Positions 16,516 to 25,530 of a stretch of 25,530 nt of DNA are shown one piece after another. The notes beneath the pieces are model-generated. The model was not told the origin of the DNA, searched no databases, and saw nothing but the letters and a program-made list of their open reading frames with translations. The stretch lies in NCBI GenBank assembly GCA_947650285.1, contig CANTFL010000566.1:1-25530 (forward strand), read 5' to 3'. The stretch's first letter is position 1, and every line of letters starts with the position of its first letter. The position numbers were made by a program, and so were the translations under genes. Source of the stretch: Hyaloperonospora brassicae. Lineage: Eukaryota; Oomycota; Peronosporomycetes; Peronosporales; Peronosporaceae.

Positions 16516-17800
16516 ATTAGGTCCCATCAGCGCGTACTTCAGTAATTGACTTGAATGACCACGTTCATTCAAATCGTAGAGCCACTGGATGCGGCTAAAT
16601 GCTGCAACGTGATATGTCGCAACTTCTTTGCAAGAACATTGCACCTGTTCTGCATCCTTTGTTGAAGCTGCGCTGATCGAGCACAGTGGTAGCTTTTACT
16701 GATATCGGAAAGATACGAGCATATTGCTCAATAAGCGTGTGAAAGTGCGAGAGACGCGACAGATGCTGCAGATGTGTCCAAGCCGTAGCTCGCTAATTCA
16801 TTGAACAAATTAAATTCAGTAGGACTTGTAGTCGGTGGTTGATGAGATTAGTCCGTTTCGTAAAGTTCAAACTAAAATTGGGTCAATAAGAATATCGTCT
16901 TAAAAATTATATTCTCCAATATGTACCTCGCAAGCCTAATATTATTGGAGTGTAAACTGTATTAAGTAATATTGACACCTCTCTACTTACTGGTTAGTGA
17001 CACTGAGTCTGGGACCGGGAGGGGTACCTGGATTGATACCCAAGGGGGGCGGGTACGGTTACAGGCGCCGGAGATAGACAAACATATTAGACGAGCAAAC
17101 AGCCAATGAATGACCGCCCTACCAACCCGCACCTTAGGTTTGTATTACTTTGGGTCGGATGGAAGCCCTACTGGCCTCAATGTCCCACAGTAAAAGGGGT
17201 GATGGTCCTCTAAGAAATTATATCAGTGTCACTGCACTCGTAGCCCACACCGGGGTGATCTGAAGGACTACGCCGCGTAAAATCGTATTTTTTAATGCAG
17301 TCCATCATATCAAGTAACTTTGTGATTAATCGCTGCTAGACACGCAACAATTGGCGTTCAACGAAATAATAATTTGGAGTTTGCAGTTGATCCATTTGAC
17401 TAGATGGAAATGTGCTATAGAGGATTTGACTGCATTGAACACAATTATGCTCTTACCTTTCTATGTATGCGTCCGTATAGAAGATAGACCTTCCTCTACA
17501 CATGCCGTGGACGTAGGGTTGCGAGTCACATTCTTTTACTGTTTCAGTGTGGGCGGCTTGTTCTGTGCGGTTACAAGCGCAGAGTGCCCCGTTTGAATGG
17601 CAGCATTTTGTGATCTGTCCAACGACTACGGACTTTTCATCCAACACGAAGAAAACAGGATCGCTTTCATGCCAAGCGTAAGGTATTTGCGCGTTCGAGT
17701 GACACCAAATAGGCCATCCGGTTTGCTACGAAAGGAGATAAGTACATGCCGCAATACCAAGTTCTTCCAGCATAAATTTGACGCGTAGAGAAATAAGGTA
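16516..17800. other. Unassigned flank 3' of the gypsy element
   Basis: I recognise no gene. A minus-strand frame runs 16644-16402 into the LTR; its part outside the LTR reads HVAAFSRIQWLYDLNERG, then SSQLLKYALMGP, and looks protein-like but has no family I can name. The rest is AT-rich with G-runs near 17010-17060. The 5' LTR of the decayed copy to the right would be expected here, but I could not find it. Confidence 0.4.
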
Positions 17801-19800
17801 AGCTTTTTTTACCATTAAGGTGCTCCTTAGTCAGAGCTGTTAAGTGAATAGTATATCCAACACTTTAATTTGTTGAGTTAGCAGAAATGTTAGACTGGAC
17901 CTAGCGGGTCAACGCACGCGCGTTGACCTGAAAGCGTAGTAAAAATATCTTCGATTACCAGAAATAACCTTTATTGAGATGTCATGTCGATTTGAAAGCC
18001 ATCAAAGAGACCTTCAGATCCTAAATAAAGATATATTTTTGAAAACTCAAGAAAATGTATCTACGGTAACTAGGAAGATAATCCAATGGGATTCCATATC
18101 AATTGGAATGCCACCATAAAGATCATCGCATCCTCGATATATAAAATTGCTTCATTTACTTTGTCATGATAGACCGAACATAGCAATATAACTTAGGTCT
18201 TAAGGCTTAAGCATCACGAACCATTTGCGATTAAGTAGAAATAGTAATTCTAAACCCTATCTCGGACCAACGTTTTAGTCGCCGCAAACCAAATATATTT
18301 ATAGTTTGAGCTCTTGATACTCAAATAGCTTAATAGTGGCGTGCATGCTCACGTTCAGACCATTCGCCACCTTACAGCCAATACGATTCATATATACGAG
18401 TTGATGACAAGGTTTATATAATGTATATAGTCTATCTTCTTAAATACTTACTTGTTTTATTAAGTAATAGATACGGAAGAATAAGCATTCTGAGTGGTGG
18501 AACAGAATGTATTTATTCTGGAACAGCCTAGCATCAAATTTGGGTCCTATCGTCCCCCGATGCTACAGGTGGGCGGAGTTCAAAACAACTAGTTCAATCC
18601 TTCGTGACGAATAGAGAAATTTTCAATCCTATACGTTAAAGATTTTGTGCATTCAATCATTCAAATCAAAGGGTACTACGCCTACATACGTATTAAACGA
18701 ATCTAATGCTGCCAGAAATAATACGTAGCGAACTTCCGTCGACCAATACGGGGCCAAGAAGCGATTCCGAAGCTGATGCGATGTCACGATAATGTAGCGG
18801 ATCCATCAAACATGGTCGAGGGCAGCAGAGTGGATCACCTTGCTGATCTAACGACGTCAAGACTATGTAGGCTTCTTGACGAAGGTAAATCTAAACATAC
18901 CGAATTAACGTGTTGTTGCCCCCTGGTGAAAAAATGTCCCTCACCGTCTTGTAGATAATATTGACCAAAGGCATGCCACGTTGAGCCCTAACTAACTGTT
19001 ACACGTCAAGCAATGTATTTCGACGCCGATCGCTGGAGGACCTTAGTCTACTGCTTGTTGAGCGCGAGACCCTTCAAGCGAGGACATCATTGCGCCATAC
19101 AGCATGCTTATCAGTAATAGCAGATAGACAATCATTCATGCTTTTATATACGCTTAGTGATTAACGCTACATTGTGATAATACTGTCCTAGATTCTGATG
19201 ATAAATTCGATGTTAGCATTGACCTTCAATAGCCCAAGCAGTAGGAGGCATGGACCAGCTGGTAGCGCATATCTATAACGATGCCATATATAAAGCGTTT
19301 ATAAGCCAAACAATGCTATATGACTGATACGGTGGTCTCTTCTGCGGTACAACATTAAGATCGAGCACAAAAGACCCCACTTTAGCTAACCGCTACACTT
19401 CGGCAAGCTACTAGTTGATGTGATAATTTTCGCATGGACTTAGGTTTAGCACACGAATGATTTTATACGGCCGGGCCATCGAGGCATGCTGAAAAAAAGA
19501 ACATTGATAAAAAAGATATCATTTTTCGGAAACGGCACCAAGGGAAGTCTGGGTCTACGGAAGAGTATACCATAATGTGATTGGCTGCGGTAATTCTATC
19601 ACATCACTAACCATTGAGGGAATGCGTCACGATGTGCTCGCATAAGAAATCCTCAAATCAAATTATACGAGTGAAATACTATCCTGTTCTTTAAGTAAAT
19701 TTGTTACCGTGACAACAATGAAACATTGCAAGTCACAATAAGTGACAGACCTGGTGTAGTCGCTTTAAAGCTTGATCTGATAGAGTCTCGAAATTCCAAT
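17800..19800 (+). pseudogene. Probable decayed gypsy gag/protease region
   Basis: Collinearity with the better-preserved copy from 19.8 kb on predicts gag and protease here. Eye alignment is weak: around 17860-18010 short matches to 9560-9730 appear in order, including a hairpin (GGTCAACGC / GCGTTGACC, 17907-17928) where the intact element has one near 9602-9620. Another 8-bp hairpin, CGTCAAGA / TCTTGACG, lies at 18855-18881. No frame longer than about 60 codons remains. Confidence 0.35.
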
Positions 19801-22800
19801 GTGGAGATACTGTGGTTCGTAACGATTGAAATAAAACGTTACAGGATAAATCTGCGTCGCGACAAGATTCAAACGATCGACGCATTTGTCTAAGAGGATA
19901 TGTACGCAGTCAATAATTTGTCGGCATTAGCTTATGGAACAGTTACGTGTTCCATAAGGATCATTGGACGAAATTATTCTTGATGAAGATACTTATGCCT
20001 ATCTAAAATAACTTTGCGCACTGGGTATACAAGTAAATTTTATCAATACAAGTTACTTTAAAATAAGGAGATGCATTTTATCAGGCCTTGTGATTTGCAA
20101 AGAAAAAATACACCAGACCAGATATCGAGAAACAAAATCTGGGCTTAAAAACGTAAGTAATCAAGTCGTATTCATAACCTTAACTACAAGTTAATGGTGT
20201 TAGTGAGTGATGTTGCGGCGACATGTGCAGGATGTATATTGCATATTAGCTTATTTGCATGTTCTTTGGTAGGGTTATGATGTGGGATGTTAGCGATGTC
20301 GACGGAGCAACAGATTGGCTCAGTCGTTTGGGGAGGGGGATTCCAATCGGGTGAGTGCGGGTTCGAGTCCCGCCATGTGCAAGTTAATTGTGACTGATAC
20401 TCACGACTTGGTGTTTGGGGTTCACCAGAACTGCGACCCACCCGCAGTTACGTCCCCCACAACCACGCAATCGTTTTCATTCTGCATATGACGAAGCAGA
20501 GTTTTTACCAAAGGTATATTACGAGACGTAATTACCCTGTGATAGGTAAAACAAAGAGCGGTGGAGACAGGGCACGAAATAGACGGCTGACAGTCACCGG
20601 CTTCTACCAGCCATTTGTTTTTGGAGATAAGACAACATAAATACAACTCACTTTTCGGTTTTCATCCCCGGCCGTAAGCCGTCTTCATCCTATCAAAAGC
20701 TCCATAGCCTAGTTATATTCTAACAAAAGGATACACAACTTAAATGTAAAATCTAGAGACAAACCTCTCCCATCTTTTCTAACATTGTTGTGTCAATTAT
20801 CCGAGTATGCTGGCGAATAGTGCACGAATTCAATTATTATATACTATGCTATATCAGTACATAAACGGCTATTGATGTAGGACGTCATCCTCGACAAAAT
20901 ATAAAAAAACAATCTTTTTGTCCATCCCTCTGATACATTACTTCAATCCGATCCTCCTCCATGAACGGAACATCCCGTAACTGTCAATTTCTCCCCTTAA
21001 GCAAATACTCAAGAAGTAGCGAGTGAGGTCATGAGGGATGTGAACGAATCTGTTTGACCTATAGGATATATAACATCACATTTTAAGAACGGTGTGCAAT
21101 TTTGCTTCAAGCTACTTCTACGAGATATTCGTCCCTAGACATCCTATAAGCAAAAACACGGATTGGTGATTTATCGACTTCATGTCTGCAAGATTCTTGC
21201 AATCGTTTGAGCATTTATACCATTTTTCCGCCGATCACGAAAACAGAAGAAGCTAGGTCCGTGCACATATATTGAATAAATCTTTAATATAAGTTCAACC
21301 CTTTTTTGGTGTAGCTTCGGTAGAAATGACGTACTCCCTGATTAAGCGATTACGATGATCACCATCTCGTCAGTGGCAAATGATGTTGAGTTTAATACAC
21401 TTTTTTCGGCAAGTAGGCGCACTTGCAAGATTTCTCCTTAACTGCGACAAACTGACCGCTTTACTTATAACTCGCAAAATGCATCAAAAAGATAAATGTT
21501 ATAATGCTGAACATCAGTACTCTGGGCAAAGTATTATAAATATATCAATTTATTTGCCTTTGTCAGAAATATAAAACCGAACCAGACCATTCCATATGGT
21601 ATGTAACGCCAGAAATTAATAAATTCGGGAACGCGTTGATGCAATACTATACAGAAGGTGCAAAGCACTACATCTGGTGTGATTCAGGCTCGACGCAAAT
21701 CATGGGAGTCTAGATACGTATTGTTTATCAAGAAAAGCAGCTTGACATAAAGTATGCGTCGTCTCATTATCTTCCATACTTTCGAATATCGATATTTATC
21801 GTTTATAAACTATTTGTGATCAAGCATGATCGTCGATAACAGCCACATTTCGAAATTGATGACGATACAGCGCTCGTTCTTTGCCAGCATAAGCTATTAA
21901 CAAAGCATGGTACAGAACGACTGAACGTTATCGTAGATGCACTTTTGCGCCAACCTTTTTTTTAGTCAAATACGCGTTCGAACAATGGGGACAAGCCCAC
22001 CTTTTTAACGCAACTTCGCAGCGACCCGTTGTGTAGTATACCTGACGACATGTTACAAAGGTGAACGCGATATAAAAACTTTTGAGCTTGACATTTACAA
22101 CTATCAATCAATTCCAGCAAGGTCAGTAAAATATGCCAATGGCACATCGGTATTCAACGTGCCCACAGTAGATCTTGAAACGGCCTACTATACGTCTAGA
22201 AGTCGCTGGTGATGAACCACCTTTATTCATTCACAGTCATATCATTCATACTTAATTGTTACGATGCGCCATAAATAGTCATCTTGGACGTAAAACTACA
22301 GTTAGGAGGGTAGTATCCTGTCCATTCTAATTTAATTTTGTACACAAGAGTATTATTGCTTGTAATTTGACAACCGAAGAAGCCTATTTCTTCATAGAGT
22401 GCACCATTGCAGCCTCCACTGGTTCAGGCATATTTATTCAAGCCCGTTCCATATAGTTTGTATCGGTTTTCAGAAAGGCGATTACGAGAGAAATCTTGAG
22501 CCTGCTGATCGTTTCATTAGACGGTTATTCTTGTCGGTGTTTCAGGTTCGATGGCAGCCAAAATTCGTGCTCGTGTCTGCATCTTTAATTCCTTATCTCT
22601 TAAAAGTCTTATCTTTGAACTCATACTCGATCAATACCTTCGATATACGTCGTACGTTATATAAATCGTGTTCATTTGATTAATCGCGATTAAAGGGGTT
22701 CAATTCCTACATTGGAAACAGATCGCTATACAATACGTGTCATCAAATCTTTAATAAAAATTGCGTTCACTCGCTTTGAAGGTGAATTAAATCTGGCAAA

Positions 22801-22900
22801 TAGCGGAACTCGGCATACAAAAAATGGTGCACGCGTCGAATACTCATACATCTCTTCCTTAGTTGAGTGTGACTGATATGTAAGTACAAAAATTTCGGAT
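19800..22900 (+). pseudogene. Decayed second gypsy pol, collinear with the intact copy
   Basis: Ordered anchors match the intact element: TGGACGAAATTATTCTTGATGA near 19964 with 11309; TAGTGCACG near 20818 with 11656; GGACGTCATC near 20880 with 11717; GAACGGAACATCCCGT near 20963 with 11805; the catalytic FDD region near 21115 with 11954; CCAGACCATTCCATATGGT near 21582 with 12395 (RNase H); GATGCACTTTTGCGCC near 21936 with 12751; GCACCATTGCAGCCTCC near 22400 with 13240 (integrase); AGTGTGACTGATATGTAAG near 22866 with 13767. Spacing is about +8660 before 20.15 kb and +9160 after 20.7 kb, so about 500 bp is inserted between. No long frame is left; the sequence is AT-rich and probably much older than the first copy. 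Confidence 0.75.
20168..20680 (+). mobile_element. Insertion with tRNA-like pol III promoter (SINE-type)
   Basis: This ~0.5 kb has no counterpart in the intact element. It contains TTGGCTCAGTCG (A-box-like, about 20315-20326) and GGTTCGAGTCC (20360-20370), an exact B box, 45 bp apart as in tRNAs. The T arm GCGGGTTCGAGTCCCGC pairs perfectly. The sequence before the A box cannot pair with the would-be 3' acceptor CATGTGC, so it is not a tRNA gene. Edges are estimated from where alignment to RT stops and resumes; I saw no clear target duplication. Confidence 0.55.
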
Positions 22901-23570
22901 CTATACCTATGGTTTTCTAAGGTAGAGGTGCAGTAGACTAATCTTTAAGACGATGGCTGCCGGTTTAATCCTTTTACTGAGCACAATAATCCCTGAGGGT
23001 GACAATCGCAGTACGAATCCCACAGTAGCTGAAAAATCTGCCACTACCTCACAATAACCATGGTTAAAATATACCGAATATAGTGGGTCGTTCGCGTATA
23101 CGAATATACTTCACCAAACCAACCAAATTATAACTGATTTAACTAGCCTATATGCCTCTATTTAATTAACTGCAGACGTTAATCTCGACGCACAGTATAT
23201 AAATGCTACTGATCTGTCTTCGTAGAAGAAGAACCCAGAAATAGTAAAAAGAAATCCCATGCGATGATTAAAAACGACGCAAAATCTCTGCTTCGACCCC
23301 GACACGATAAGCAAGATTTATGAATTCCTAGATGACAACGGTAATCTCTTCATTCCACAAAATTTACAGGACATATATACTGGATAATTATAGGTATAAA
23401 TTTTGCTGACACACACAACAGTATATTTTTTCTTTTAATTTTTTTTAACGGAAGCGGTAGATTGGAAATATAGAAAAGGTGACATATAAAAATGGAAAAA
23501 CGTCTTTCTAATAATCAAGAGAAGTCCATTCCTTTTTTAGAATATAGAAAACACATTGTTGTCGCGTTAA

Positions 23571-23801
23571 GTCGATGTTGAGGTTGATGCTAATGTTTTT
23601 GGTGGTATTACAATCTTGTACTCTAAGAATCTAATTGGAGTTATCATTAATCGTGGTACCATGATATGCAGTCATCGTGATGATCCAGATATTTTGGGTA
23701 TGATGGTCATCATATCACTCAATTTCAAGATTCCAATATATAAACTTGATAAGGTCATGGGACCAAGGCTAATGGGTGTGGGATGCATGCATCAAAAGTA
23801 G
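23571..23801 (+). CDS. Short open frame of unknown function
   Basis: Seventy-six codons between stops, beginning VDVEVDANVFGGITILYS and ending LMGVGCMHQK before TAG. Internal ATGs occur, but the frame opens with a valine after a stop, so it may be an exon or gene remnant. Composition is protein-like (alternating hydrophobic segments GVIINRGTMI and MVIISLNFKIPIYKL) in an otherwise AT-rich stretch. I do not recognise it, and it could be chance. Confidence 0.25.
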   Translation, partial: VDVEVDANVFGGITILYSKNLIGVIINRGTMICSHRDDPDILGMMVIISLNFKIPIYKLDKVMGPRLMGVGCMHQK

Positions 23802-24453
23802 TCAGCTCGCTTTCTTCGTATTTTTGAAACCCAATATATTAATTATCGATGTGGGAACCCGTATATACAGGCTACTTTTTTGAAACTAGCGCTTTTCTTC
23901 GTTTTTATGTTGCGATTTTTACGACATGAGTTAAAAAATTCCTACAAGTATTAAAACTCAACCTAAGCACGTATTTTCTAACGTGCGTAGTATCAGAGTG
24001 ATATCCAAAGATAACGATCTATATCGTAGTTTCGAGGTCGAGGCTCGCACATACAATTGGGATGAAATGATGGGTGCGTACGCGTCCCAAATTTTACGTT
24101 GTGCACATGAATTATTAATTTCAGTACAAAATTGCTTCAAACCGTGAAAGAAGTCACCTTGCTGAACATGTCTCGTCATGTTCATGAGAGAAAAGCTTTT
24201 GGTTATTAAATTTCATTCTTGTAGAAAAAAGCCATAATGTATAGATTGGATATTTTAACGATTTTATGTCAGCTCGTCACGAGAAAACTAATCACACAAG
24301 CATTTTCGAGTAGCAAAAGTGTGGTGGAGTGATTGGTGACATTATAATGAATCGCTATCGCTACGATATAACAAGACTGAAACCGGTCACGTACGCTTTG
24401 GGAATATCTAATAGAACCAACTTATATGTGACTCACCTTTTGAAGAGCTCTAA

Positions 24454-24632
24454 CGCGATCGAGGCATAGGTAAACGGTCACGGCCATCGGTTGATACCCG
24501 TGATCACGGTCAGCAGGGGTGTTTAGCGGTCCCGGCCATCAGTGGTGACCAGCAGTCACGGTCATCAATGGTGAATAGTAGTTACTTTCAGCATGGAGAT
24601 TAAAGATCACGACCAGCGGCAATTCACACGTT
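24454..24632. repeat. 26-bp tandem repeat, about seven degenerate units
   Basis: Units start at 24479, 24505, 24531, 24557, 24583 and 24608, with a diverged one before 24479. Consensus begins CACGGTCATCAGTGGTGA and ends AGCAGT. Units 24531-24556 and 24557-24582 are the most alike. The 26-bp period is not a multiple of three and no frame spans it. Confidence 0.8.
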
Positions 24633-25530
24633 TTTTTAAGCAATTAAGATATGAGGCAAAGCACGTCATACAACTGGAGATATCGACAGGCATAATAGTC
24701 GTTCTAGCCGATAATCGGCTAAAACAAACAGTGTTGAAATACTAAAAATCACACGCGTCAGCATTCCTCCGGGATATGATAGTAGTGACCACCCTACGTA
24801 TAAGGTTTGTTGTACACGTGCTTTGTACGTGTTTGGCGATTTAATGCTTTGCTGAGGACAATAATATTCATTCAAGTTTGCTTGCGATCAGATGCGCCAG
24901 CATGTAACGGCATGGTCTTTAGATGGCTGATATGATCAGAAGTATAATTGGATTAAGTATCTCAATTCGGGCAAGGTGACCTTAAGGAAGGTTAGGGTGA
25001 TGCTACAAGAGCTTTTGTGTTGCTGTTGGTCACGTGAAGAGTGTTAACGCGACCACATCAGGCTTGTAATAAAATGGTTCAAGACAGACAACGACCTCAA
25101 TTCGTCCAGAAGAGTGCGGCCCACCCGACGACGGGTACACGAGAGAGGGAGAAACTTGTATTACACACGGTCCGGTCACCCTCTACGTCAGTCATTTGTC
25201 CGGGCAACAGGGATCGTTTGAGTAAGCATCGGAATCTCGGCGATAATTACTCCCTTACCATGTCCGCATGTTCGAACCTTCAGAAGACTTAGAATCTCAC
25301 CATTAATCCCTGAGTGACGATGTCAAGGTATTATTCAATTGGGTATAGAGGTGTCGGCAAAAAAATCATTGCAGAGAAGTGATAAGCAATGAACCTCGGT
25401 TCGTCAGGATTCTAGGAGAGACTCTATCGATTACAATTATAGAGGAAGATCACTTAGATGATCAGTGACAAAACCCTCTATACACTCCTAAGGTACCTTC
25501 GGGAATCACTGAGGTTCGCACTGCGAAGAA

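Larger units (their letters stand above)
22900..25530. other. AT-rich unassigned region
   Basis: No recognisable gene. The integrase C-terminus and chromodomain of the decayed copy would be expected in the first 1.5 kb, but I could not align them. Apart from the open frame at 23571-23801 and the tandem array at 24454-24632 I see only short hairpins, for example TAGCCGA / TCGGCTA near 24706 and ACACGT / ACGTGT near 24812. Confidence 0.5.

Noticed and set aside
20301..20377. Functional tRNA gene
   Set aside because: A/B boxes and the T arm are present, but the 5' side cannot pair with the 3' acceptor sequence, so I call it SINE-like.
17800..22900. Repeat-induced point mutation as the cause of decay
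   Set aside because: Differences from the intact copy include many transversions and indels, not mainly C-to-T in a fixed context, and RIP is not established in oomycetes.
1..25530. Bacterial operons, ribosome-binding sites or CRISPR arrays
   Set aside because: No operon structure or regular spacer-repeat pattern; the elements are eukaryotic LTR retrotransposons.

Overview
The window looks like repeat-rich nuclear DNA of an oomycete (Phytophthora or downy-mildew type). The basis is the style of its Ty3/gypsy chromovirus and Ty1/copia proteins and the absence of any bacterial gene layout. This is recognition from family knowledge, not a database result. I find no intact host gene; almost everything is retrotransposon or decayed sequence.

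Layout. (1) 1-8058 is bounded by two 839-bp inverted arms, 1-839 and 7220-8058, that appear base-for-base identical. Each carries the same fragment of a broken gene of unknown family. Between the arms lies a badly decayed Ty1/copia element on the minus strand (about 847-6050; gag, protease, integrase, RT, RNase H), with LTR remnants on both sides and about 1.2 kb of unexplained sequence. (2) 8524-16515 is a nearly complete Ty3/gypsy chromovirus on the plus strand: LTR, primer-binding site, gag with a zinc knuckle, protease, RT, RNase H, integrase, a GPF-type integrase tail, a chromodomain, a long 3' region, a polypurine tract and an LTR. Two in-frame stops and several frame changes interrupt it. 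On the opposite strand of its 3' part is a 307-codon ORF, followed after a frame change by a coiled-coil reading frame. (3) About 17.8-22.9 kb is a second, far more decayed gypsy copy in the same orientation, collinear with the first and split by an insertion of about 0.5 kb that holds a tRNA-like (SINE-type) pol III promoter. (4) 22.9-25.5 kb is AT-rich and mostly unassigned; it holds one 26-bp tandem array and one short open frame.

The strongest unexpected signal is that the gypsy element is tiled with short perfect inverted repeats. By eye I read at least 50 stems of 8-12 bp with loops mostly of 1-16 nt between 8.95 and 16.0 kb, where chance would give about two. They ignore gene boundaries, lie in gag, pol, the antisense ORF and the LTRs, and enclose the gag start codon, the antisense ORF start codon and the gag stop codon. 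At two matching places the decayed copy has a hairpin built from different arm sequence, and the two LTRs carry a compensatory base-pair change in a terminal hairpin. Selected RNA structure and a palindrome-making copying process (template switching) are the two explanations to separate.

All coordinates are exact where motifs were read directly and approximate where stated. Homology statements rest on motif recognition and eye alignment only.
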